From: Robiginitomaculum sp.
GTDB taxonomy: Bacteria; Pseudomonadota; Alphaproteobacteria; Caulobacterales; Maricaulaceae
Assembly (NCBI GenBank): GCA_015485155.1
Contig: WFUF01000010.1
Coordinates: 1-51,428, forward strand
DNA: 51,428 bases
Reading direction: 5' to 3'
A program made the position numbers and the translations under genes. Below are positions 1 to 9,103 of this stretch, one piece after another. The notes under the pieces were generated by a model. That model saw only the letters and a list, made by a program, of their open reading frames with translations. It was not told the DNA's origin and searched no databases. Position 1 is the first letter of the stretch. Each line of letters starts with the position of its first letter.

Positions 1-2
1 GT

Positions 3-341
3 AATGATGTGATGTTCCCGGTGTATTTTGACTGGGATAAGTCCAGTCTCACCCATGAGGCCAGCGATGCAATTGCTGCTGGTGTAGCGCGGGCAAGCCG
101 TTGTGGCATTGGTTCTGCGTCGGTTGCTGGATATACCGATAAATCAGGTAATCAGCGCTATAATATGGGTCTTTCTTCACGTCGTGCTGATACAGTGCGC
201 GGTGAGTTGGTCAATCGCGGTGTAAATCCTGCTGTGATCACAACCGAATCTTTCGGTGAAACCTCACCAGCTGTTGAAACACCAGATGGCGCTCGTGAGC
301 CATTAAATCGTCGTGCTGTGATCGTGCTTCGCGCTCGTTAA
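3..341 (+). CDS. OmpA-family C-terminal domain protein (5' end outside window)
   Basis: The reading frame is open to the window edge, so this is the C-terminal part of a larger protein. The visible 113 codons are an OmpA-like peptidoglycan-binding domain: the VYFDWDKSSLT opening strand, the GYTDKSG segment with the diaminopimelate-binding Asp, the NMGLSSRRADTVRGEL helix and the final NRRAV with its conserved Arg. Such domains tether outer-membrane beta-barrels or lipoproteins to peptidoglycan in the periplasm. The N-terminal part (barrel or lipoprotein) cannot be seen, so the exact family member is unknown. A good intrinsic terminator follows 23 bases after the stop. Confidence 0.9.
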   Translation, partial: NDVMFPVYFDWDKSSLTHEASDAIAAGVARASRCGIGSASVAGYTDKSGNQRYNMGLSSRRADTVRGELVNRGVNPAVITTESFGETSPAVETPDGAREPLNRRAVIVLRAR

Positions 342-363
342 GCATATGATTTAGTAAATTTGT

Positions 364-396
364 AAAACGGCTCGGTTTCACCGGGCCGTTTTTTTA
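364..396 (+). terminator. Rho-independent terminator of the OmpA-family gene
   Basis: A 10-bp stem AACGGCTCGG / CCGGGCCGTT (one G-U pair) with a 5-base loop TTTCA is followed directly by a run of T. It lies between the OmpA-family stop and the start region of the next operon and reads in the direction of the upstream gene. Confidence 0.85.
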
Positions 397-420
397 TGGG
401 AGTTTGAAAATATGACTATC

Positions 421-450
421 TTGACCACCTGAACTCAACCGCGCATACAT
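421..450 (+). promoter_or_regulatory. Candidate sigma70-type promoter of the PLP enzyme/ast cluster
   Basis: TTGACC at 421-426 is followed after 17 bases by CATACA at 444-449, close to alphaproteobacterial housekeeping promoter spacing. It sits 26 bases upstream of the start codon at 476 and just behind the upstream terminator. The -10 box is only a partial match, so this is a prediction. Confidence 0.45.
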
Positions 451-475
451 CAAAATCCAGCTGGGGAGTAAAAGC

Positions 476-1768
476 ATGAGCAGTTCTGAAAAGTCATACC
501 ACAAACGATCTATTGGAAATCATCCATTGCGGCCCGAATCTCTGGTGATGGGTTATGGTTTTGATCCGCACCTGTCCGAAGGCGCTATCAAGCCACCTGT
601 TTTTCAAACATCAACCTTTGTATTCAAATCAGCAGAACACGGCGCTGCCTATTTTCGTAAGTCACGAGGGCAGGAGCTTTCAGATGATATGAAAGACCCG
701 GGTCTTGCCTATACCCGTATTAACAACCCTAATCTGGAAATACTGGAAAATCGTCTCACCCTGTTTGATGGCGGTGAAGATGCTTTGGCTTTTTCCAGTG
801 GAATGGGGGCAATTACAACTGCATTACTGGCCTTTGCCGAGCGCGATCAGGTATATGTTTATTCCAGTCCGCTTTATGGCCCGACGGAAATGTTCCTAAA
901 GGATTTTTTACCAAAATTCGGGGTGAAGAGCATATCATTTCCAGCCGATGCGCCAAAAGAAGTGGTTGAGGAAACATTTGCCAGGGCCCGCAAGATGGGT
1001 GAGATATCGGTAGTTTATGTGGAAACTCCTGCCAATCCTACCAATGCAATTGTCGATCTGGATTTGTGTATGGAACTGGCAGGCAAGACTGCGAAAAGCC
1101 AGTCTATTCGCCCGGTGGTAATGAGTGATAATACAATGCAGGGGCCAATTGGCCAAACCCCCCTGATCACTAGTGGCATTGATTTGGTGCTTTACTCCGT
1201 GACCAAATATATTGGCGGCCATTCAGATTTGATTGCTGGTGCGGCGATTGGGTCGGCCAAGGTTATTTCACGTATTCGCAGCTTGCGTACTGTATTTGGA
1301 ACAGTGCCCAGTCCTGACACATGCTGGCTTATCTTGCGTTCCTTGGAAACATTGAAACTTCGGGTGAACGAGGCAGCAAAAAATGCTCGCATCTGTGCCG
1401 AATTTTTGCAAAATCATCCAAAAATATCACAAGTGCGGTATTTGGGTTTTCTGGAAGAAGGCTCCAGCAAAAAGGAAATATTTGACAGGACGTGCTTATC
1501 CGCAGGATCAACATTTTCATTTGATGTAAAGGGAGGTCAGGAAGCTGCCTTTAGGATGTTGAATTCGCTAAAATTGATTAAGCTGGCAGTTAGTCTTGGC
1601 GGAACTGAGAGTTTGATGTGTCATCCCGGATCAACTACTCATTCGGGTGTTCCAGCTGCAATGCGCCAGGCACAGGGGTATACTGACGGGCTAATTCGCT
1701 TTTCTGTTGGAATAGAAAATGCCAATGATTTGCTGGTCGACTTGGAACAGGCGTTGGACGCTGTTTAA
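476..1768 (+). CDS. Cys/Met metabolism PLP-dependent enzyme (cystathionine gamma-synthase / methionine gamma-lyase family)
   Basis: A 430-residue fold-type I PLP enzyme. Visible family marks are YTRINNPN (residues 79-86), the phosphate-binding SSGMGA (107-112), the pyridine-nitrogen Asp in SDNT (D218) and the Schiff-base lysine K244 in SVTKYIGGHSD, and the C-terminal SLGGTESLMCHP segment that binds substrate carboxylate. The family performs gamma-synthase, gamma-lyase or beta-lyase chemistry on sulfur amino acids; the sequence alone does not settle which. A GGGGAG ribosome site precedes the ATG. The gene is first in a same-strand run with an M20 hydrolase and astA-astD-astB, about 57 bases before the next gene, so a catabolic lyase role co-expressed with arginine breakdown is possible but inferred. 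Confidence 0.9.
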   Translation: MSSSEKSYHKRSIGNHPLRPESLVMGYGFDPHLSEGAIKPPVFQTSTFVFKSAEHGAAYFRKSRGQELSDDMKDPGLAYTRINNPNLEILENRLTLFDGGEDALAFSSGMGAITTALLAFAERDQVYVYSSPLYGPTEMFLKDFLPKFGVKSISFPADAPKEVVEETFARARKMGEISVVYVETPANPTNAIVDLDLCMELAGKTAKSQSIRPVVMSDNTMQGPIGQTPLITSGIDLVLYSVTKYIGGHSDLIAGAAIGSAKVISRIRSLRTVFGTVPSPDTCWLILRSLETLKLRVNEAAKNARICAEFLQNHPKISQVRYLGFLEEGSSKKEIFDRTCLSAGSTFSFDVKGGQEAAFRMLNSLKLIKLAVSLGGTESLMCHPGSTTHSGVPAAMRQAQGYTDGLIRFSVGIENANDLLVDLEQALDAV

Positions 1769-1825
1769 CTGTTTTATTGTAAAAAATAATCTGTTGCTAA
1801 ATGTTAGTGAATAAAGGACTTGCCC

Positions 1826-3073
1826 GTGCAGGTGCAAATAACAAGATCAGAGCAAGCTGCGCTTGAGCAAATAAAAGCTGACGGTGCGGGCATGATTGCA
1901 AGGGTGAAGGAATGGTCACAGATCAATTCCGGAAGCATGAATTTGCAAGGTTTGCGTGCACAGCGTCATGAGATCGTCAATGCTTTTTCCGAGCTTGGCG
2001 GGGTCTGTGATCAAATATCACTGCCGCCAACCAGTTCGGTTGATGCCAGCGGACAGATTTTTGAAATTGCCTATGAAAAAACCATTCGTATTGTGCAGCG
2101 CCCACATGCTCCTATTCAGATTTTACTTACTGGGCACTATGATACTGTTTTTGCCAAAGACAGCTCCTTTCAGACAGTTAGAGAAATAAAGCCCGGCATA
2201 CTCAATGGCCCCGGTGTTGCTGATATGAAAGGTGGGCTGTTGGTAATGCTTCAGGCTTTATTGTCGCTGGAAAAATCAGAAAATGCCGCGAATTTAGGCT
2301 ATACGGTTTTGATCAACCCTGATGAGGAAATTGGCTCTACCGGTTCTGCGGACATATTGCACCAACATGCAGTAAGTGCTGATCTGGGCATGACTTATGA
2401 GCCGGCGCTTAGTGATGGCTCCTTATCAGGCGCGCGCAAGGGAAGCGGAAATTTTTCTATTGTGATCCGTGGGCGTAGTGCTCATGCGGGCCGTGAACAT
2501 CATTTGGGGCGAAATGCGCTGGTTGTGGCTGCCAAAGCCATATCACGTCTGGCAGATTTATCAGGAGTCCGTCCGGGCCTTACTGTAAACCCGGCGAAAC
2601 TGGAGGGGGGCGGAGCCAACAATGTGGTGCCCGATCTGGCAATTGTCCGCTTCAATGTCAGATTGAGTGAGTTGAATGATATGACATGGTTTCAAGGTCA
2701 ATTGGATGAAATCATCAGCTCTTTACGTGAACAAGAGGGAATAAAAGCAGAATTGCACGGCGGTTTTACCCGGCCGCCAAAACCTATGGCACCGCCCAAT
2801 GCGGCCTTGTTCCAGATGACACGGGCTGCCGGGCAGGCGCTGGGAATGGATTTGGTCTGGAATAGCACTGGCGGGGTTTGTGAGGGCAATAATTTGTGGG
2901 CTGCGGGATGCCCGAATGTTGACACATTAGGGGTTTGCGGGGGTGAGATACATTCGGATCGCGAATTTGTAATTACTTCCAGTTTTGTTGAACGGGCGCA
3001 ATTGTCTGCCTTGTTGTTGTTCAAATTTGCCAATGGAGATTTTGACGCAAAATCTCTGCGTAATCTGAAATAG
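1826..3073 (+). CDS. M20-family metallohydrolase in the ast cluster (candidate succinylglutamate desuccinylase)
   Basis: A di-zinc M20 amidohydrolase of about 415 residues, related to glutamate carboxypeptidase and DapE/ArgE-type deacylases. Metal-site motifs are all present: GHYDTV (His and Asp), GVADMKGG (bridging Asp), PDEEIGS (catalytic Glu and ligand Glu), YEPA (Glu) and the C-terminal GGEIHSDREF (His). A lid/dimerisation domain carries RGRSAHAG. The GTG at 1826 is preferred over a TTG at 1820 because the AAAGGA site ends at 1818, giving normal spacing only to the GTG. It lies directly before astA with a 9-base gap. Since astE (M14 family) is missing, this enzyme is a plausible non-homologous replacement that hydrolyses N-succinylglutamate. 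That role is inferred from context. Confidence 0.88.
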   Translation: MQVQITRSEQAALEQIKADGAGMIARVKEWSQINSGSMNLQGLRAQRHEIVNAFSELGGVCDQISLPPTSSVDASGQIFEIAYEKTIRIVQRPHAPIQILLTGHYDTVFAKDSSFQTVREIKPGILNGPGVADMKGGLLVMLQALLSLEKSENAANLGYTVLINPDEEIGSTGSADILHQHAVSADLGMTYEPALSDGSLSGARKGSGNFSIVIRGRSAHAGREHHLGRNALVVAAKAISRLADLSGVRPGLTVNPAKLEGGGANNVVPDLAIVRFNVRLSELNDMTWFQGQLDEIISSLREQEGIKAELHGGFTRPPKPMAPPNAALFQMTRAAGQALGMDLVWNSTGGVCEGNNLWAAGCPNVDTLGVCGGEIHSDREFVITSSFVERAQLSALLLFKFANGDFDAKSLRNLK

Positions 3074-3082
3074 GAGGCTGCC

Positions 3083-4096
3083 ATGTTTCGAGTAAGGCCT
3101 ATTCGGACGTCTGATCGTGATGATTTTATAGAACTGGCCAGATTATCCGGCCTTGGGTTTACATCATTGCCCGATGATCCAAAACTGCTGGAATCGCGGA
3201 TTTTGCTTTCTGAGGAAAGTTTTGCCAAAGCTGTCAAGGAACCAAGCGAAGAAGGCTATTTGCTGGTGCTTGAACATATGGATACCGGTAAAATTATCGG
3301 AACATCGGCGGTAAAGGTAGGTGTTGGAAAATCCAAACCGTTTTTTAGCTATAAACTGTTTTCAATAGCCCAGGTGTCCAGTACTGCTGATCGCAGATTT
3401 GATATGGATTTAATGATTTTGGTTAACGAATATGCAGGAGCCACGGAAGTAGGGACGCTTTTTGTTCATCCGGAATTTCGCGGCGGTGGCACCGGGTCTT
3501 TGATTGCTCGCTCCCGGTATTTGTTGATTGCCACTGAGCCAGAGCGTTTTGGTCGTACTATTCTGTCTGAACTGCGCGGTGTGGTAAATGATGATGGTTC
3601 CTGTCCATTCTATCAGCATTTAGCCAAAAAGTTTTTTCAGATGAGTTTTGATGAAGCTGATTACCTGTCCGGTGTTTCCGATAAGCAATTTATTTCAGAC
3701 CTGATGCCCAAATATCCGATTTATGTTGATCTGCTCCCGCCAGAAGCAAGGGATGCTATCGGTCAGGTGCATCGTGATGGCAAGGGGGCCAGGCGGCTGC
3801 TTGAAAAAGAAGGCTTTCGTTATGACCGGGTGGTCGATATTTTTGATGGCGGCCCGACCATGTCAGCCCCCAGAGATGACTTGCTGGGGGTGAAAAACAG
3901 CCGGGTATTACACATTGCCAAATCAGGAGCAGGCTCTGTTCGAGGCCTGCTTTCCAATGAGCGCATGGACGGATTTCGTGCCTGTCCGGTAATGGCCGGA
4001 CTTAATGAAAAAGATGGTACAATATCAGTTGAATCACACGTACTGGATGCGTTGGAAGTTGCAGCGGGTGATCCCGTACGTTTTATAGAGAGTTAG
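3083..4096 (+). CDS. astA: Arginine N-succinyltransferase
   Basis: Transfers succinyl from succinyl-CoA to the alpha-amino group of arginine, the first step of the arginine succinyltransferase pathway in the cytoplasm. The 337-residue length matches AstA (about 340). The N-terminus MFRVRPIRTSDRDDFIELA and the following GFTSLPDDPKLL are typical of AstA/AruF/AruG proteins, and the GNAT-type core carries the FVHPEFRGGGTGSLIARSR acetyl-CoA-site region (about residues 128-146). A perfect TAGGAGG ribosome site lies 5 bases before the ATG. One base separates its stop from astD, indicating translational coupling. Only one AstA-type subunit is present here, unlike the paired AruF/AruG of pseudomonads. 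Confidence 0.95.
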   Translation: MFRVRPIRTSDRDDFIELARLSGLGFTSLPDDPKLLESRILLSEESFAKAVKEPSEEGYLLVLEHMDTGKIIGTSAVKVGVGKSKPFFSYKLFSIAQVSSTADRRFDMDLMILVNEYAGATEVGTLFVHPEFRGGGTGSLIARSRYLLIATEPERFGRTILSELRGVVNDDGSCPFYQHLAKKFFQMSFDEADYLSGVSDKQFISDLMPKYPIYVDLLPPEARDAIGQVHRDGKGARRLLEKEGFRYDRVVDIFDGGPTMSAPRDDLLGVKNSRVLHIAKSGAGSVRGLLSNERMDGFRACPVMAGLNEKDGTISVESHVLDALEVAAGDPVRFIES

Positions 4097-4097
4097 T

Positions 4098-5558
4098 ATG
4101 AAAAATTCGGGCGGATTTTGGGATGGGAACTGGCATAAGGGTCAAGGTACATTGTTTTCATCAATTGACCCAACAAGCGGGGATGAAATATGGCAAAGCC
4201 ATTCGGCCAGCCCGCAACAGGTAGCAGAGTCTTTTGCGGCGGCCAAAGCTGCCGGTAGGGGCTGGGCACGTTCAAGTCTGGCAGAAAGACTGGTCTTTGT
4301 GCATGCTTTTAAGCGGCAATTAGAAGACAATAGAGAAGATTTTGCCACTCTGATTTCACAGGAAAGCGGAAAGGCCCATTGGGAGAGCAAAGCCGAAGTC
4401 GGAGCAATGATCGCAAAGGTTGACTTATCTATTTCTTCTTATGAACAGCGAACCGGAGAAAGTCGTACTGAAACCGCATTTGGTTCGGCCAGTTTACGCC
4501 ACCGTCCTCACGGGGTTTTAGCTGTGTTTGGCCCGTATAACTTTCCCGTTCACTTGCCAAATGGCCACATTATTCCAGCACTGATTGCCGGTGATACAGT
4601 GGTGTTTAAGCCCAGCGAGCTTACTCCGGCTAGCGGTGAGTTTATGTGTGAGCTGTGGCGTAAGGCCGGCTTGCCCAAGGGGGTGTTAAATCTGGTGCAA
4701 GGCGGTCATGATGTTGGAGCTGCCATGCTTGATCACCCGGATCTGGATGGGGTATTGTTCACAGGTTCGGCTAAAACCGGGGCATTTATCCACAAAAAAT
4801 TTGGTGGTCGGCCTGAGATTTTGCTGGCACTAGAAATGGGCGGTAATAACCCTTTGGTGGTCTGGGATGCCACAGATACAGAGGCTGCGGCTAATCTGGT
4901 GGTACAATCCGCTTATCTTACTTCTGGTCAAAGATGCACCTGTGCTCGGCGTTTGATTTTACCAGATGGTGCTGCGGGTGATAAACTGGTTGAGGCTATT
5001 GTCGCACAAATAGACCGCCTCAATATTGCACCATGGTCATCTGATCCGCAGCCGTTTTCCGGATGCCTGATATCGTCACAGGCTGCAGAAATGGTTTTGC
5101 GGGATCAGGATTCTCATATTGCCTCAGGCGCAGTTGCAATTCGCAGTGCCAAAGCCCTGTCATGGTCAGCGGCAGCCCTTAGCCCGTCCCTGTTGGAAAT
5201 GGGTGATACCATAGTTGCCGATGAAGAAACCTTTGGGCCAATGTTGCAGATATATCGAGCCTCTGATTTTGATAATGCCATTGCAATAGCGAACAATACC
5301 CGCTTTGGCCTTGCGGCGGGCTTGATTAGTAACAGCTCCGGGCTTTGGCAACAATTTACCAATGAAATCCGGGCCGGAATTGTAAACTTTAACCGGCCGA
5401 CGACTGGTGCGGCCAGTTCCCTGCCATTTGGCGGGCCCGGCATTAGTGGCAATCACCGCCCCGGTGCATGGTATGCTGCTGATTATTGTGCCTGGCCAAT
5501 GGCCAGCCAGGAAGCCCCGGCTCCGGTGTGGAATGATATTCCGGGGCTTGAGCGATGA
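4098..5558 (+). CDS. astD: N-succinylglutamate 5-semialdehyde dehydrogenase
   Basis: NAD-dependent aldehyde dehydrogenase that oxidises succinylglutamate semialdehyde to succinylglutamate. At 486 residues it matches AstD (about 490). Catalytic and cofactor residues are in place: N148 in GPYNFP, K171 in FKPSELTP, the nucleotide-binding FTGSAKTG, E246 in ALEMGGNNP, and the nucleophile C280 in SGQRCTCARR. The N-terminus already shows the AstD-like GxWxxG opening. The ATG begins one base after the astA stop, and its own stop overlaps astB by ATGA, so the three genes are one translational unit. The aminotransferase that feeds it (AstC) is not encoded in the window; ArgD elsewhere may serve. Confidence 0.95.
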   Translation: MKNSGGFWDGNWHKGQGTLFSSIDPTSGDEIWQSHSASPQQVAESFAAAKAAGRGWARSSLAERLVFVHAFKRQLEDNREDFATLISQESGKAHWESKAEVGAMIAKVDLSISSYEQRTGESRTETAFGSASLRHRPHGVLAVFGPYNFPVHLPNGHIIPALIAGDTVVFKPSELTPASGEFMCELWRKAGLPKGVLNLVQGGHDVGAAMLDHPDLDGVLFTGSAKTGAFIHKKFGGRPEILLALEMGGNNPLVVWDATDTEAAANLVVQSAYLTSGQRCTCARRLILPDGAAGDKLVEAIVAQIDRLNIAPWSSDPQPFSGCLISSQAAEMVLRDQDSHIASGAVAIRSAKALSWSAAALSPSLLEMGDTIVADEETFGPMLQIYRASDFDNAIAIANNTRFGLAAGLISNSSGLWQQFTNEIRAGIVNFNRPTTGAASSLPFGGPGISGNHRPGAWYAADYCAWPMASQEAPAPVWNDIPGLER

Positions 5559-6892
5559 GCGCTGTGGAAGCTAATTTTGACGGTCTGGTCGGACTTACCC
5601 ACAATTATGGCGGCTTGTCCTTTGGTAATCTTGCAAGTGCAAAAAACAAGGACCAGATATCGCGCCCAAGACAGGCTGCCCTGCAGGGCTTGAATAAGAT
5701 GAAATGGCTGGCTGATGCCGGTTTGGTGCAAGGGGTGCTGCCGCCTCATGAGAGGCCGTTCCTGCCCTTATTGCGTCAGGCAGGATACAGGGGAAGCGAT
5801 TCTGAAATTTATGAAAGTGCATGGAAGAATACCCCTGAATTGGCGCGGGCCTGCTTGTCATCTTCGCCAATGTGGGCGGCAAATGCAGCAACGGTAAGTC
5901 CTTCGGCTGACACATTTGATGGCAGGTTGCATTTTAGCCCTGCCAACTTGTCAACAATGCTGCACCGCAGTATTGAGCCGGAGCAAACGGCGCGGGCGCT
6001 GCGCTCTGCCTTTGCCAGTGAACAACACTTTTTTGTACATGATCCCTTGCCTGGACATAGTCAATTTGCTGATGAGGGCGCGGCCAATCACGTACGATTG
6101 TGTGCCGAGCATGGTGCGCCCGGGGTTGAGCTGTTTGTTTTTGGCCGGGATAGCAATGATATAAACAGTAAATTTCCAGCGCGCCAAACCTTGGTGTCCG
6201 TACAATCTCTGGCGCGACGGCACGGGCTAAGCCTTAATCGAACCGTATTTGCAAAACAAAGCAAGGCTGCAATTGAAGCCGGTGCCTTTCATAATGATGT
6301 GGTATGTGTTGGCAGTTTGCATTGCCTGTTTTTCCATGAGCTAGCCTTTGCCGACAAGAAGCAGGTTTTGGCTGATATTCAAAATGCTGCCTCAGATTTG
6401 TTTCAGCCATTTTTCCTTGAAGTTCAGGAAGACGAGGTTCCGATCAGGGATGCAATTCGCTCGTATTTGTTTAACTCCATGCTGGTGCAGTGGCCAAATG
6501 AACAGCGTCTGGTACTTGTTGCGCCCAAAGAATGTGAGCAAACGCCATCAGTATTGCGGTATTGTGAAAGGCTGGTGGCGGGAAATGGCCCTATTGGACG
6601 GGTGGAATTTGTAGATGTTCGTCAATCCATGCGCAATGGTGGCGGGCCTGCCTGCCTGCGTTTACGGGTGGTGCTGAGCGATGAGGAACTGGCGCTCACC
6701 AATCCTGGAATGTTGATGAACGAACATCTGTTTGAGCAATTGTGTACATGGATCAATAATCATTACCGCGAGGAAATATCCCTTGCGGATTTGTCAGATC
6801 CGGCCCTGATTGCCGAGGGAAGGGCGGCGCTGGATGAGCTTACTAAAATTATGAATCTAGGAAGCAATTTCTATCCGTTTCAGCAGGTTTGA
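5555..6892 (+). CDS. astB: N-succinylarginine dihydrolase
   Basis: Converts N2-succinylarginine to succinylornithine, two ammonia and CO2, the second step of the pathway. The 445-residue protein opens with the AstB hallmark FDGLVGLTHNYGGLSFGN. The amidinotransferase-fold catalytic triad is visible as E174 (FADEGAANH), H246 (GAFHNDVV) and C367 (NGGGPACLRLR), nearly the same numbering as E. coli AstB (E174, H248, C365). ATGA overlap with astD. It is the last gene of the cluster; a 79-base gap follows. The cluster order here (hydrolase-astA-astD-astB) differs from the enterobacterial astCADBE. Confidence 0.96.
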   Translation: MSAVEANFDGLVGLTHNYGGLSFGNLASAKNKDQISRPRQAALQGLNKMKWLADAGLVQGVLPPHERPFLPLLRQAGYRGSDSEIYESAWKNTPELARACLSSSPMWAANAATVSPSADTFDGRLHFSPANLSTMLHRSIEPEQTARALRSAFASEQHFFVHDPLPGHSQFADEGAANHVRLCAEHGAPGVELFVFGRDSNDINSKFPARQTLVSVQSLARRHGLSLNRTVFAKQSKAAIEAGAFHNDVVCVGSLHCLFFHELAFADKKQVLADIQNAASDLFQPFFLEVQEDEVPIRDAIRSYLFNSMLVQWPNEQRLVLVAPKECEQTPSVLRYCERLVAGNGPIGRVEFVDVRQSMRNGGGPACLRLRVVLSDEELALTNPGMLMNEHLFEQLCTWINNHYREEISLADLSDPALIAEGRAALDELTKIMNLGSNFYPFQQV

Positions 6893-6945
6893 TCACAGTA
6901 TTATAAAACAACTCTTGTCAACGTAAGGGTGAACATGCACAATAT

Positions 6946-6963
6946 ACCCGTAGAATTACGGGT
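6946..6963. promoter_or_regulatory. Inverted repeat upstream of the DUF3857 gene
   Basis: Perfect 7-bp arms ACCCGTA / TACGGGT around GAAT, ending 8 bases before the ATG at 6972. A weak promoter-like TTGTCA lies at 6915-6920. The dyad could be an operator at the transcript start or a small hairpin in the leader; nothing else in the sequence decides between these. Confidence 0.3.
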
Positions 6964-6971
6964 GTTAGGGT

Positions 6972-9098
6972 ATGGTTTTGCGTGTTTTTGTATTGAGTTT
7001 GGTGGTTTTTTTATTTTCCGGATCGGCATTTTCTCAGGAAATAGAAAAATATGTTTTCATCGGCCCCGCGGATAGATGGGTTGAGCAGCAAAAAGTACAG
7101 GACGTTATTGTTGCCGATTCCGATAAACTAAATATCAGCTATCAATTGGTTGACCGGCAAAACCGGATATCAAAAAAAACAACAGATCAATACATAAGAA
7201 CACGCTATACATTGAATAATACCAGAGGGGTTGAAAAAAACTCAACTGTTGAAATAGATTTTGATCCTGAATATCAGACAGTTAAAATCCATGAAATTTC
7301 AATCACGCGGGATGGCAAAAAAAGCAGCCGGCTGAACTTTTCTGATCTGCAATTATACCGGCTGGAAACTGATCGTGAAAAGCTTTTATATAATGGAACC
7401 TTGCAGGTTGCTTTGGTGATTCCTGATGTTCGGGTTGGGGATGTTCTGGATTTTTCCTATACGAAATCGGGAGGAAACCCGGCCCTTGGGAAGCATTTTT
7501 TCTTTCGTATTGCACAACAATACTCAGTACCGGTTCATAAAGCGTTTCATCGCACCCGGGTTGAAGGAGACATAAGACTATATCAAAAATCTCAAGCCAA
7601 TGGGCAGTTGGCAAAAGTGGTAAGTCTCAGGAATGCTAGGGAATATATCTGGAAAGCAGACGATATAGCTGCGGGAAAATTTGATGACAATATTCCTAAT
7701 TGGTATTACTCCAGACCTGCGCTTGAGTTATCCAGTTTTAAGAACTGGCAAGAGGTTAGCAGGTTTTTTGTGCCTCATTATCAATTGCCTAAAAAGCGCT
7801 CGGCAGAAACTCTGGCTATTAGTGAAAAAATCATGTTGGAAAACCCCTCCGAGAAAGAGCGGACGCGCGCAGCTCTTGATTTTGTACAAAGAGAAATACG
7901 TTATCTGGGAATCGAGTTAGGCGCAGGAGGCTATCAGCCAAGACCACCGGGAACCACATTGCGACGTCGGTTTGGTGATTGCAAGGACATGACCTTATTG
8001 TTGCTTGAATTGCTGTCGGAGATGGGAATTGAGGCAATTCCCTTATTGGTGAACTCAAAAGAGCGCTCCGGAGTAATCGGTAATATGCCAGGCCATGCAG
8101 CATTTAATCATGTGATTGTGATGGCGAGTGTTAATGGAAAATCATATTTTCTTGATCCTACAACCGGGGTTCAATTAGGAACATTGGATACATTTGAGCA
8201 GGGTGATTTTGGTTACGGCCTGCCAATTACAGCGCCTGGGAGTGACATGATTGCTGTTAAACCCAAGGGGCCAAAATGGCGAAAGGATTTCAAAGATACG
8301 TTTAATCTGGTGGCGCAATCCGATACAGTATTGTTTTCTGCCGATTTTGGTTATTTTGGTTCAGAGGCAGATGCTATGAGCCATTGGCTGGCGGCTGATG
8401 GTGAGGAAAAAGTAGCGCAGTCATTCCTTGATTATTTTAAGGATATTTTCCCTAGTATCGAAGAAAGCGGCTCCATGCAGGTTAGTTTTGACAAGCCGGC
8501 TGCACATGTAAAATTTTCTCTATTTTATCGAATTCCAGATGCATGGGAGAAAGATATCGAAGCCGGTGTAAAGAAGTTCACCTCTTATCCTTATGAATTA
8601 AAAGCTGATTTTCCAAAATTTGATGGCGCAAGCAGGGTCTCTTCTTATGCTATTTCCCACCCTGAGCGTACCCGCCATCAACAAAAATATGTTGTGGAAG
8701 CAAACTGGAAAATAAGCGACATAAATGATGAAGTAGATAATGACAGTTTTGTGTTTTCACGCATCTCAAAATTTTCTGATGGAGAGTTTCTTGAAAAATA
8801 TGAATATGTGACCAAACGGGACTATATTTCTGCCGAAGATTTTGAAGAGGTGATGGGAAGTATAAGGATGGTGCGTGATGATATGGGAATGACAATGCGT
8901 CAGGCATTGCCATCTGCTGTAGAGCAAGACCCTGTTGAGGATGAAAGCCCTAAAATCTCTGACGAGGAATTAGAAGCCGCCATTGATGATATAATCGCAG
9001 CATTGGTTTCCTGGCTGATTTTTGTGGCCGTTTTTGCGCTTATTGCCAGTATCCTTGTTCTTGTTAGAGACAGGAAATGGCGCAAAAAGCCGTTTTGA
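6972..9098 (+). CDS. Exported DUF3857/transglutaminase-like protein with C-terminal membrane anchor
   Basis: A 708-residue protein with an N-terminal signal peptide (hydrophobic residues 4-17, cleavage likely after AFS), a DUF3857 domain (about 45-220), a transglutaminase-like core, and a C-terminal transmembrane helix (about 675-698) followed by a basic tail RDRKWRKKPF. The thiol-protease-like triad is visible: C337 in RRFGDCKDMT, H380 in AAFNHVIV and D395 in YFLDPTTG. Such proteins are common in Bacteroidetes and marine Alphaproteobacteria; their substrates are not known. The architecture predicts a catalytic domain in the periplasm held at the inner membrane. Stands alone as a transcription unit; a hairpin repeat array begins 6 bases after its stop. 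Confidence 0.85.
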   Translation: MVLRVFVLSLVVFLFSGSAFSQEIEKYVFIGPADRWVEQQKVQDVIVADSDKLNISYQLVDRQNRISKKTTDQYIRTRYTLNNTRGVEKNSTVEIDFDPEYQTVKIHEISITRDGKKSSRLNFSDLQLYRLETDREKLLYNGTLQVALVIPDVRVGDVLDFSYTKSGGNPALGKHFFFRIAQQYSVPVHKAFHRTRVEGDIRLYQKSQANGQLAKVVSLRNAREYIWKADDIAAGKFDDNIPNWYYSRPALELSSFKNWQEVSRFFVPHYQLPKKRSAETLAISEKIMLENPSEKERTRAALDFVQREIRYLGIELGAGGYQPRPPGTTLRRRFGDCKDMTLLLLELLSEMGIEAIPLLVNSKERSGVIGNMPGHAAFNHVIVMASVNGKSYFLDPTTGVQLGTLDTFEQGDFGYGLPITAPGSDMIAVKPKGPKWRKDFKDTFNLVAQSDTVLFSADFGYFGSEADAMSHWLAADGEEKVAQSFLDYFKDIFPSIEESGSMQVSFDKPAAHVKFSLFYRIPDAWEKDIEAGVKKFTSYPYELKADFPKFDGASRVSSYAISHPERTRHQQKYVVEANWKISDINDEVDNDSFVFSRISKFSDGEFLEKYEYVTKRDYISAEDFEEVMGSIRMVRDDMGMTMRQALPSAVEQDPVEDESPKISDEELEAAIDDIIAALVSWLIFVAVFALIASILVLVRDRKWRKKPF

Positions 9099-9103
9099 TG
9101 GCA

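Noticed and set aside
2698-3237. 179-codon reverse frame across the M20/astA junction
   Set aside because: Shadow of two well-supported genes in the other strand; no ribosome site, no family features.
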